Assembly (NCBI GenBank): GCA_010015745.1
Contig: ML978291.1
Location: 1-64,000 of the forward strand
Direction of reading: 5' to 3'
From: Setomelanomma holmii
Lineage: Eukaryota > Ascomycota > Dothideomycetes > Pleosporales > Phaeosphaeriaceae
Length of the DNA: 64,000 nucleotides
This document shows positions 23,496 to 33,572 of this stretch, piece after piece. The first letter of the stretch is position 1; each line of letters begins with the position of its first letter. Both the position numbers and the translations under genes were made by a program. Below the pieces are notes generated by a model, which was not told where the DNA came from, did not search any database, and saw only the letters and a list, made by a program, of their open reading frames with translations.

Positions 23496-24095
23496 TCATA
23501 TTCGCGACTTTGCGGACAAGGCCAGCAGCGCCGCGACAAGGGGCAGTGTTGCACGGACCGCGTGCCACTGGCACCATTTGTCTAAGGACTGGTGCAGAAC
23601 CTTTCGGCTCGCCTCGTCCATCCAGCTATCTTGAGATCCTCCAAGACTTCCTTTATGCTTACTCAACGTCGCGATATACGCCTCCAGGGGAAATATAAAC
23701 ACCCGTTCCCACCATGCAACCTGCAGGAGAGTGATGCAGGCTGTCGCGTAATTTTTCCAGTATGTGCCCTCTGCTGGATCCGGATGTCGTGACAGCAGGA
23801 GGGCATTTAAGCCAAGTAAGAATGCGAAGCTTGCGTTCAGTGGTTCTAACCACTTACCGCCGCGTCGCGATGTTTCTTCCAATTGCAGGATGGCGCTGCT
23901 CGACTTGTTGAACTTGATGATGGGCACAACCCAGAGATTGAACGACCATGCTATGCCTAAACGTGCGACTGATAAGTATGGCTTTGTCTTAAAATTGGGT
24001 CTAGAAGTCTTCGTACCTGAAACCACCAACAGTGAAATGGCTATTGTCCATTGTAGGAGAGGCAGAAAGCGGTATATTTCATTCATTGCAGTCAT
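23496..24095 (-). CDS. integral membrane protein of the DUF1772 type (second anthrone-oxygenase-like)
   Basis: Single-exon 199-aa membrane protein, ATG 24095, stop 23496. About four hydrophobic segments are visible: near residues 10-25, 45-60, 85-105 and 175-195. The end WCQWHAVRATLPLVAALLAL matches the C-terminal pattern of DUF1772 proteins, where a Trp and an Asn/His-Ala-Val-Arg precede the last helix. The rest is divergent. DUF1772 proteins such as HypC and TpcL oxidise anthrones. It is transcribed divergently from the clearer anthrone oxygenase at 24720, sharing a 624-bp promoter, so it belongs to the cluster by position. It could be a duplicated, diverged oxygenase or an accessory partner; the function is not established. 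Confidence 0.6.
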   Translation of the reverse strand: MTAMNEIYRFLPLLQWTIAISLLVVSGTKTSRPNFKTKPYLSVARLGIAWSFNLWVVPIIKFNKSSSAILQLEETSRRGGKWLEPLNASFAFLLGLNALLLSRHPDPAEGTYWKNYATACITLLQVAWWERVFIFPLEAYIATLSKHKGSLGGSQDSWMDEASRKVLHQSLDKWCQWHAVRATLPLVAALLALSAKSRI

Positions 24096-24719
24096 TGCGT
24101 TGGTCGAGTGTCACAGTGATGGTTTGGCGTCGAGCCTTACCACGATGAATTTAACTTGGGGAGCCCTGATGGGATTCAGATCTGTATCGGGTGGGTTCGA
24201 AGACAATATTCGTAATGAGTGATTCGCAGTCCAGTCGGAGAGTTGTCGTAGGTGCGATGGTGCACAGATTGATGATTAATGGTCAACAGCGTATGTTGCA
24301 ATCTGGCCGACCCATCAGCTGTTGCACAAACCAAAGTATCGCGAGAGTGACTACGCCCATCTGGACATGATTAGGTTGCTTCGTCTGTGTCGCGGGACGT
24401 TTTCGCTGCATTGCAGGTATGCCAAGTCCTTCACCGATGTAAGCCCCAGCCTATGTCTGCCAATGAAAATCTCTCCGGCTCGGTGTTTTGGAGCGGAGAC
24501 GATAAGCTCAATGTAATTTCCGTTCAGGTGCCACGGGTCTTCCATGCGCGCACTGGTCGTTCGCGCTAATGTGCACGCGTGAGCAGCGCATCGCGTCCTT
24601 TGGAGAAAGACAAACGCAGGTTCAGATATGCCCGGGGTCCGGGAGTGAGATCAGTATCTTGTTCAGAAGCATAAAATAGGTCAATTGAAATCGCAACTGA
24701 CAGAAGTTCTCTCGTGTTA
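24096..24719. other. bidirectional promoter between two DUF1772 genes
   Basis: 624 bp separating divergent starts at 24095 and 24720. No coding region is supported. No exact TCG-N5-CGA site was found by eye. Confidence 0.5.
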
Positions 24720-25355
24720 ATGTCCAAGGCCATCACAAGTCCCCTTCTCGACATCCTACCCAGGACTATGATGGGTGAAATAATTGTTCACATTGCCCAC
24801 ATGGTGGGCATCGCAGGCGCAGCCTTCTTGTCAGGTGAGCAGAAATCTCCGACGGAACAGGCGGGCTTCGACTTTACGTTGACTTACACTTCATCAGGCT
24901 TCATCGCATGCTTCAGCCACGCCGGAGTACCGACCCTCAACCTCGCTCCTGTCGACATCCTCGTGAAGGAGTTCAGAACGATGTACAACATCGGGAAGTC
25001 TACATCGCCATTGTTCGCGGTAATTGTGACAATGTGCAATGGCTTCTCCGCATATCACTCCAAAGATAGTACGAGTCTTGTACTTCGCTCCGTGTCGCCA
25101 TTTGCGTTGTACTTGGCCGCGACAATGTGCGTGCCATGCATAATCCCCTACACCGTGTTGTATATGGAGCCTACAGTGAATGTCAAATTATTGGACATGG
25201 GCGCAAAGGCCGAGAAGGGAGCAAAAGCCCGGGATCTGGGAACTAGCGAGAAGGATATTCGGGATATGTTGGTCCGATGGAAGGGAATGAACTTTATCAG
25301 GGCAGCGATTGTAGGCACAGGCGCTCTCTTGACTGGAATCGCGACCTGTCTTTGA
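24720..25355 (+). CDS. anthrone oxygenase (DUF1772; HypC / TpcL / MdpH2 family)
   Basis: Small membrane-bound oxygenase that converts emodin anthrone to emodin (or an equivalent anthrone to quinone). ATG 24720, intron 24835-24897, stop 25355; about 191 aa. The splice restores AAFLSGFIACFSHAGVP, the first helix region of the family. The rest shows TMRTMYNIG-like spacing (EFRTMYNIGKSTSP), YLAATMCVPCIIPYTVLYMEPT and the C-terminal RWKGMNFIRAAIVGTGALL, where RW..xNxxRA is the family signature. Four hydrophobic helices are evident. It converges on the metallo-beta-lactamase gene with a 236-bp gap. Confidence 0.85.
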   Translation: MSKAITSPLLDILPRTMMGEIIVHIAHMVGIAGAAFLSGEQKSPTEQAGFDFTLTYTSSGFIACFSHAGVPTLNLAPVDILVKEFRTMYNIGKSTSPLFAVIVTMCNGFSAYHSKDSTSLVLRSVSPFALYLAATMCVPCIIPYTVLYMEPTVNVKLLDMGAKAEKGAKARDLGTSEKDIRDMLVRWKGMNFIRAAIVGTGALLTGIATCL

Positions 25356-25591
25356 ACTGATACATCTCTAACTGTATCTATCTGAGCGATCAAGTTCACT
25401 GTGGTCATCTTGGCATTAGAGTAAGGAGGAAGTCATCCAGTGTAGTTATTTCGGGGATGGGGCACATGTTAACGCTTGCTGAAGCCATAACTATGTCACA
25501 AAGTTCAATAAGCTGACGATACTCATGATCATGTTTGCGAGTTGTCATAACGAATGATGGAACACCGGTAGGACAGATCCAAACCCTAACG

Positions 25592-26620
25592 TCAGACTGC
25601 GAACGTCCGCACTAAGCCCGCTTGAAACACCGCCCGTTTCGTGCGATCAAGCTGACTGCCGAGTTGCTCATTAGGTACCAAGAACCACCTTTTACGCCCA
25701 TCACGTTTTTCGAAGCCGACTCTGCCATCCCCAGCAAGCTTACGGAGGATTTCGTCGATGAATGGCTCAAGTGCCAAGGTTCGGGTGGTTTCGTCAACCG
25801 AGGTGCCGTACATGCTGTCGACGATGTGCCGAACGGTCTGCCTCTTTTCTCCGCGCTCGCACAGGCTTTGCATCGCCTCGACGACTTGCTTCTCTCGTCT
25901 GAGCTTGGAAATAAGTTCCTTCTTTATCTTCGTGTTCAGGTCTTTGATTGTATGCCCGTGCGCAGGATGTCCGACTTTACAGTTTTTGTCCTTCATTTTC
26001 TGTAGGCTGGACATGAACACACCCAGGTCCTCTACCGCGCTTGTCCCGGTGCCGAGGATATTATCGCCAGTGAACATAGACTCTTCCTCTTTGAGAATGA
26101 AGCACATGTGATCTTCGGAGTGGCCAGGAGCATGCACTGCCATGACAGTTGCGCCTTCTACATAGAAAAGTTGTCCGTCAACGATATCTTGCTGTCCTGG
26201 CTCAGGGTCATTCTTATAGACATGATCTTCAAGGTCTGGATAGAGCCGGAGGAGGTCCGGCACACCCCCAGAGTGGTCCCCGTGCCAATGAGTGATGAGG
26301 ACGTATTTGATGCTGATGTTACAACTTTCCAGGGTTGATGCTAACAATTTCGCATATTCTGGTTCTCCTCCAGATGTGTCGATCAAAATGCGGGAAGGGC
26401 CTGTGCCGATCACGAAGGTGTTTGTGCCTTGAAATGTGAATCTACCAGGATTTTGTCCTCGAACCCGCAAGACTCTTGATGTGATCTGTTCAACGTCTGG
26501 GATGGGCTGTAAAGTAGCTGTCTGGCCGTTCAGGTAGTCTTCGAAAGCGCAAATGTTGAGCGCTTTATTGATCTGTCTGTATCCTCCCTTCTCATCCGAT
26601 GCGCCCAAAGTTTCTGTCAT
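25592..26620 (-). CDS. mdpF: metallo-beta-lactamase-type atrochrysone carboxyl-ACP thioesterase
   Basis: Zinc-dependent hydrolase that releases the polyketide from the ACP of the TE-less PKS next door. Single exon, 342 aa, ATG 26620. The metal-binding motif THWHGDHSGG lies near residues 110-119; further ligands are in HAPGHSEDH (about 163-171) and FTGDNILGTG (about 184-193). The C-terminal winged-helix-like LACTB2 part (about 255-320) ends with GRKRWFLVP. This is the full family architecture and length. It is divergent from the PKS at 27887, the usual arrangement for this enzyme pair. A TATA-like run at 26833-26840 lies about 210 bp upstream of the start. Confidence 0.92.
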   Translation of the reverse strand: MTETLGASDEKGGYRQINKALNICAFEDYLNGQTATLQPIPDVEQITSRVLRVRGQNPGRFTFQGTNTFVIGTGPSRILIDTSGGEPEYAKLLASTLESCNISIKYVLITHWHGDHSGGVPDLLRLYPDLEDHVYKNDPEPGQQDIVDGQLFYVEGATVMAVHAPGHSEDHMCFILKEEESMFTGDNILGTGTSAVEDLGVFMSSLQKMKDKNCKVGHPAHGHTIKDLNTKIKKELISKLRREKQVVEAMQSLCERGEKRQTVRHIVDSMYGTSVDETTRTLALEPFIDEILRKLAGDGRVGFEKRDGRKRWFLVPNEQLGSQLDRTKRAVFQAGLVRTFAV

Positions 26621-27886
26621 GATAGCAGAATCAGCTTGCGCGGACAGATCCGAGGATTTCTTGTAAGGCCCGGTGTACTTGGGAAAGGCGCTCAGATAGT
26701 GGAATGAATTGCAGTGAGATCAATTTCGAAGTGTAGATCCCGTCGTTTATAACAAGGCAACGACTGACAATATGTGCTAGAAAATTGATTTCATGTGAAA
26801 TGACTTGAACCTTGCAGCAATTATGCAATTCATATATATACACACTGTGCTCGTCCCGTGCAGATAGCTATCATATGCGCAATATTTCTAAGCAAAACTC
26901 GGAGCTTGATACGCGCGATACGTGTACAAGAGAATGCAACGTCGGACCAGGGTTCCCGATCCAGCATGACGTTCGAACTAAACACCCTTGAAGCTGTAGA
27001 GATTCACGTCATAGTGACTGGGGTGGCTGCACATTCACACTGGCTCTCTGCCGAGTGTTAGCATGGTTCTCGCATCAGCGGTAAGTACCCAAATCAGCCT
27101 CAGTCCTTATCATTGAATGTATATGAGGCGGTGGGTGCGTCAAACATTTCGTCTCGATTTTTCCGCGCTCAGGGCTGATGAAAAGCCAAAGTTCTTGCAT
27201 ACAATGTCAGCATAGTCCTCAGCTTAGTAGTGAGGCCAAAGGTAGCCTCATCCTAGCGATCAATCACATCACTTCGATCGTCCGAACGATAAGCATATCC
27301 TCAATGGGAATGCGAGTGTGAAAATACACGGCACCCATGTGCCGGCTGTTAGTATCATGCTCGGGTGAGTGTTGAGTATCACGATTCTCGGCCTTCCCTG
27401 GTGTGTGGTGCGGTATAATCTGCGCTCCAATAAGCCCCGGTCGAATTGCACCGCACCCAAACGACCCGAGTGGCTGGATTACTCTCTGCAAGCGAGCGAC
27501 CATAGTAATACGACTCGGCTGGAGCGAGGCAAGTGTCTTTTCGAACGTTGGAGGATTGTGACCAATTAGATGGGCATTGGGCTTGTATTGTAACAACATT
27601 GAGACGTATTCAGCTCGCTATATGTTTGTCCAATTAGAATTAGGTACGTGCTACCTTCGGCGATGTAACATTGGCGCCATGCATACACTCCAGCCGATTG
27701 GATATACACCGATGCTCGCGATCGATGCTGTGTATAATACGTTCACTTTGTTAACTTCTAACACGACTCCACAGGCGCATTCATCGCGCGTTCACATTCC
27801 TCAAAACCTCGAAATCGTTTATATCGCGCCGAGCCAGAATCTTCGACCTTGTCTCAACGCCGCTGCTCGGAGGAGCTCTCGGGACT
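26621..27886. promoter_or_regulatory. bidirectional promoter region between thioesterase and PKS genes
   Basis: 1.27 kb intergenic DNA that should control both core genes. TATA-like runs occur on each side (26833-26840 for the thioesterase, TATAAT at 27733-27738 for the PKS). Between them at 27274-27289 is a dense palindromic set of TCG/CGA half-sites. No coding region is supported. Confidence 0.45.
27274..27289. promoter_or_regulatory. candidate Zn2Cys6 factor site: overlapping TCG-N6-CGA
   Basis: TCGATCGTCCGAACGA contains two overlapping TCG-N6-CGA elements (27274-27285 and 27278-27289). AflR binds TCG-N5-CGA, so this is one base longer. Its place in the shared thioesterase/PKS promoter makes it the best regulator-site candidate seen, but chance occurrence is possible. 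Confidence 0.25.
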
Positions 27887-30800
27887 ATGGAGGTGGTCTA
27901 TTGCAGCAATGAATTTCCTAAGGAGGATCTTCAGGACGTCTTCCGGCAGCTGTACATCCAAAGCAAAAGCAATAAGCATTATATACTCGCACGCTTCATC
28001 GACGAAGCCACAAGAACCGTCAAGAAGGAGATTGAGAAGCTACCGTCAAGCTTAAGGAACCTGATCCCCGTGTTCGAATCTCTTAGCTCCTGGTCAGAAG
28101 ACAAAGAGCTTCGGGAGGGTCAACTATGTGGTTCTGTTGACGGTGTGTTGTTAGTGTTGGTCCAGATCTCTTCGTATATCTGGTGCGTCTATAATTTTGA
28201 ACAAAGAGTCGTGTTCGCAGCTGATGGGATCTAGTCATGTCGAGAGCTGTATAGACTCAGACTCGACTGTTGGTGACACGAACTTCACGGCTCTTGGCGT
28301 GGGCTTACTTTCCGCTGCCGCTATCGCACTTGCCAAAGATGTCTCAGAGTTGCCTCTCTATGGAGCAAAAGCCATTGCTGTTGCATTTCGCATGGGCATT
28401 CACGTACAAGCGGTTTCCCATCACCTTGAAGCTCGCGACTTGAGTGAGGCACCGAAGAGCTGGGCTTATGTTATTCACAACATCGATCCCAACAATGCCC
28501 GCAAAGAACTTGACATCTTTCATGAGTCCAGCCGCTCAGCCAATACCGCGCGTATCTTCATCAGCGCTATCAGTCGCACGTCCGTGACCATCAGCGGCCC
28601 GCCCTCGAAATTGGGCAACCTGTTCAAAAAGTCCAAGGTATTCCGAGACGTACGATCTATCGCACTTCCTGTGTACGGAGGTCTGTGTCATGCGCCACAT
28701 ATTTATGGCGTCCACGACACACAAGCCATTGTTCAAGATATCTTCAGTTTACCAGAGGCGTCGTTCTCAAGACGAAAACCGCGGTCTCACCTATACTCGA
28801 CAAGCTCTGGCGCTCCATACGAGTCTTCTACCGCGATGGAGCTTTTTGAAGATGTCGTAGCGGAGCTTCTGACCAAGGCGATAGAGTGGGACAAGGTCAT
28901 TGCTGGGGTCGTCAGTGCCGCAAAGGCACAAAGTCAAACGCAGGTCAAGCTTTCCTGCTTTGGCAACTCTATTCCTCTGAACGATCTTCGCAACGCGCTG
29001 CAAGCGGACTTCGAAAAGGGGACTATATCCCTGGACAACTACATGTCCCCGCTGCACGAACACGTGACTGAAGATACACATCCTTACGGTACCGCACAAG
29101 CAAAACTGGCGATCATCGGCATGTCTTGTAGACTTCCAGGAGGTGCAACCAATACAGAGAAGTTTTGGGAGATTCTGGAAGCCGGCCTCGACGTATCGCG
29201 GCAGATTCCTGCAGACCGATTCGACATCAAGACACATTACGATCCAGAAGGCAAAGATCTGAACAAGACCATGACGCAGTACGGATGTTTCATCGACGAC
29301 CCGGGCTTCTTTGACCCAAGCTTCTTCAACATGTCTCCTCGAGAAGCGATGGCCGTTGATCCGCAGATGCGACTGTCGCTTGTCACTGCATACGAAGCAT
29401 TGGAGAGGGCCGGCTTTGTGGGCAACAGGACATTCTCGACCAAATTGGAACGCATCGGCACATACTATGGCCAAGCAGCTGACGACTATCGTGAGGTCAA
29501 TCAAGGTCAAGAAGTTGGCACATACTATATTCCTGGCGGTTGTCGTGCCTTCGGACCCGGCCGTATCAACTACTTCTTCAAGTTTGCCGGACCGAGTTAT
29601 AGTGTGGACACCGCGTGCTCTTCTGGACTTGCAGCAATTGAGGTAACACATGAGCCAACACCTGAGGCATTATTTTGGACCATGAGCTAATGGATCATCA
29701 GGTTGCTTGCCAGGCATTGTGGAGCGGCAATGTTGACATGGCCGTGGCTGGTGGGGTGAACATTCTGACCAATCCTGATGGTTTTACTGGTCTTTGTAAG
29801 GGCCATTTCCTGACCAAGGGCCACAACGCTTGCAAGACTTGGGACGCTACAGCGGATGGCTACTGTCGCGCTGATGGTGTGGGATCTCTTGTCATCAAAA
29901 GGCTAGAGGACGCACAAGCAGACAATGACAATATCCTCGGTGTCATATTGGCTGCAGGCACCAACCATTCCGCCGAAGCCGTCTCGATTACTCATCCTCA
30001 TGCAGGACATCAGTCTTTCCTTTCGCGCCAAGTAATACGACAGGCAAGCGTGGATCCATTGGATGTCTCTTACGTCGAGCTGCATGGCACAGGCACGCAG
30101 GCTGGTGACTACGAGGAGATGAAAGGAGTTCTTGACGTATATGCGCCGAACACCTCACCGAGTCGCCGCCCAGAACAAAGCCTCCATATCGGAAGTGTGA
30201 AATCGAATGTCGGTCATGGAGAGTCTGTCGCCGGTACCACAGCGCTAATCAAAGTGCTGCTGATGCTACAGAAGAATGCCATACCACCCCATATTGGCAT
30301 CAAGACGGAAATCAATCCGCGATTCCCGAAGGACTTCGAGCAACGCAATGTTCACATCGCTTACTCGAACACAGAGTGGCCACGTGTGCCTAACAAGAAA
30401 CGAATCGCAGTAGTCAACAATTTCGGAGCAGCTGGCGGGAATACAATGATGATTCTGGAGGAAGCACCCTCGAGAACGTTGATTCGGGACAAGGAGACTC
30501 GCCCAACACAAGTCGTCACAGTCTCGGCGAAGACTAAGATCTCCTTGGTGGGCAATATCGAGCGATTGATCGCGTATCTGGACAGCGACGACGTCAATCT
30601 GGCTGACCTTGCTTATACAACAACTGCACGTAGATACCATCACTCATATCGAGTCGCGGTTACTGCTTCGGATCTTGGGTCAGTCAAGAAACAACTTTCG
30701 GCACACCTGAGCAAGATCGATACCTTGAAACCAGTTAGCAGAACAAATACCCCACCCGTAGCTTTTGCTTTCACTGGTCAAGGCGCTTCGTATCAGTCAA

Positions 30801-33456
30801 TGCATCTGGAGTTGTATCGCGATGCTCCGGTATTCCGAGACCACATCCACTACCTTGACAGACTTGCTCAAGCTCAAGGTTTCCCTTCGTTTGTCCCCGC
30901 TCTGGACGGCTCGCACCCACGGGATCACGAGCATACTCCAGTCGTGACACAGCTGGCGCTGGTCTGCGTTGAGATTGCGCTGGCTCACTACTGGGATTCT
31001 TTGGGTGTAACGCCAGACGTTGTGGTCGGACATTCTCTCGGCGAATATGCAGCCATGCACGTCGCTGGTGTGATTAGTGCCAATGATGCCATCTTTATGG
31101 TTGGCTCAAGGGCATTGATGTTGACGAAGTCATGTCAGGCAGGTAGCCACTGTATGATGGCTGTAAGAGCCTCTTTGGACTCCATCGTTGCCAACTCCAA
31201 TGGCAAGCCACACACGGTGGCCTGCATCAATGGTCCTACCGATACGGTCCTCAGCGGGACGAAAGCACAAATGGACGATATTGCAGTCGACCTTGAAGCT
31301 GCTGGGCTGCGTTGCATCAAGCTTGGTGTAGCATTCGCCTTCCATTCCGAGCAGGTTGAGCCTATCCTAGATGACTTTGAAGTAGTGAGCAAGAGCGGCG
31401 TTGTGTTCCACGAGCCCAAATTGCCCGTCATTTCGCCTCTTCTTGGTAAAGTCATATTTGACGGTCGCACACTCAACGCCAACTATGCGCGAACCGCAAC
31501 GCGTGAGGCAGTAGACTTTGTGTCCGCTACGAAGAATGCTTACAATGTGTCCACCATCAGCGATGAGACAGTCTGGATCGAAATTGGTCCCCATCCAGTC
31601 TGTGTTGGGTTTATCAAGTCGATCCTGCCGTCGACTCGACTTGCGGTACCTTCCCTGCGACGTGGAGACAGCAATTGGAAGACTATCGCCGAGAGTGCTG
31701 CAGCCTTACATCTTGCTGGCGTGAACATTGACTGGAACGAGCTACATCGGCCGTTCGCGAGCCAAGTGCGCCTGCTGGATCTGCCAACATATGCTTGGGA
31801 TGAGAAGAACTACTGGATGCAGTACAATGGTGACTGGTGCCTGACCAAGGGCAATACATTCTATCAGCAAAAGCAGGAAGACCTGGAGCCTATCGTCAGC
31901 AGTGTTGAGCAGTACGAGTCATTAAGCTCGCTCGTACAGAAGATCATCGCCGTCGACGTGGACAACGAATGCGGCACTGTCGTGATGCAGTCCGACCTGA
32001 TGCAGAAGGACTTCCTCGCCGCGGCTCATGGGCATCAGATGAACGATTGTGGTGTAGTAACATCGGTAAGTACCTGAAGTTCTTTGGGAACAACCTTATG
32101 CCGTAGCTAACACTATCAAAGTCTATACATGCAGACATCGCCTACACGCTGGGCGACTATCTGTATCGCAAATTTTACCCACAAGCCACACGGATTGACA
32201 TGGACATGACCGAACTGCAAGTGACCCAAGCTCTTATCGCAAAGAAGCACTCAATGGACACCCCGCAGTCAATTCAAGTCACCGCGACTACTCTTGACAT
32301 CCGCTCTGGCGTGCTCGACTTGACGTGGCAGAATGTGCAGTCGGACGGCAGCTGTTCCGAGCCATTCGCTACCGCCAAGATTGTCTACGGTCAAGCAGAA
32401 CAATGGCTCTCGAGTTGGAGTCCAATGGCCCATCTTGTCCAGCACCGCATTGAGGAGCTTGAGCGTCTCGCTTTAGCCGGGCAATCCAATCGGCTATCCC
32501 GCAACATGGCTTACACCCTCTTCGCGAACAATCTGGTCAATTATGCAGAAAAGTATCGAGGAATGCAATCAGTCGTCATGCATGACCTCGAAGCCTTTGC
32601 CGACATCCAGCTCAGTGAGAAGATCGATAGTGGTACCTATACCGTACCGCCATACTTTATCGACAGCGTCGCGCATCTGGCAGGCTTCATTATGAACTGC
32701 TCCGACACGATCGACACCAAGAACAACTATTGCGTCACATCTGGCTGGAAGTCGATGAGATTCGCAGAGCCTTTAAAAGCAGGGGCCAGGTTCCGCTCGT
32801 ATGTCAAGATGATTCCGACCAAAGAGGATCCCGCGGTTTTCCTCGGTGATGTGTACATTCTCAAGGCCGAAGACTACTCGGTCGTTGGTATGGTGGGAGG
32901 CATTCACTTCCGCCGCTTCCCTCGGATCCTTCTCAATCGCTTCTTCAGTGCTCCTCAGGCCGGAGGAGCGGCTGGAAAACAGGACAAGTCGGCACCAGCA
33001 ACGAGGAGGCCCGCGGCGAAGCCTGCTCAGCAGCCGTCCAAGGCATCTGCGCCGCAGTCTAACGCTGTAGGCAGACAGGCGGTCAAGACCAGCGATAAAG
33101 TCACGCCAAAGGACGACTCGCCTGTGTCTACGGGAACAACGACACCCGAGACTCCATCTTTGGCAGGCTCAGGGAATAGTTCTGCCACCAGCATCGACGT
33201 GACGGTCGCAACATCCGCTAAGAGCAACGGCATCACCGAAAAGGCGCTTCTCCTCATCGCAAAGGAAACAGGGATTGATGTAGAAGAGCTACAGGACAAT
33301 GCTGACTTTGCCGACGTGGGCATCGACAGTCTAATGTCACTCGTGCTAGCGGAGAAGTTCCAGCAAGAGCTTAATGTCAAGGTGAATGGTAGCTTGTTCC
33401 TGGACTATCCGACTATCGGCGACTTGAAAGAGTGGTTAGAGAAGTATTATAGTTAG
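27887..33456 (+). CDS. mdpG: non-reducing polyketide synthase, atrochrysone carboxylic acid synthase type (SAT-KS-AT-PT-ACP)
   Basis: Iterative PKS making the octaketide of atrochrysone carboxylic acid. Four exons (27887-28182, 28235-29642, 29702-32065, 32122-33456) join in frame to about 1800 aa. SAT spans about 1-350; its nucleophile region reads ALGVGLLSAAA, without the cysteine of loading SATs. KS starts near 385 (AIIGMSCRLPGG), with active Cys in DTACSSG near 557 and HGTGTQAGD further on. AT has GHSLGEYAA near 1011. PT has its catalytic His near 1341 (HGHQMND) and Asp near 1536 (YFIDSVAHLAGF). After a Ser/Ala/Pro/Lys-rich linker, one ACP carries DVGIDSLMSL with the phosphopantetheine Ser near 1758. 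There is no thioesterase, which explains the adjacent mdpF-type gene. The subtype call rests on architecture plus neighbours. Confidence 0.94.
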
Positions 33457-33572
33457 TTTGTTGTTGCTGCATCTTGTACATCCTCTTATGTAGTATATCA
33501 ACAAGAACAGTCTCGTCATGAACAAAGACAAACGCAACGCTAAATAGGCAAACTAAATCTAATACATACTAC

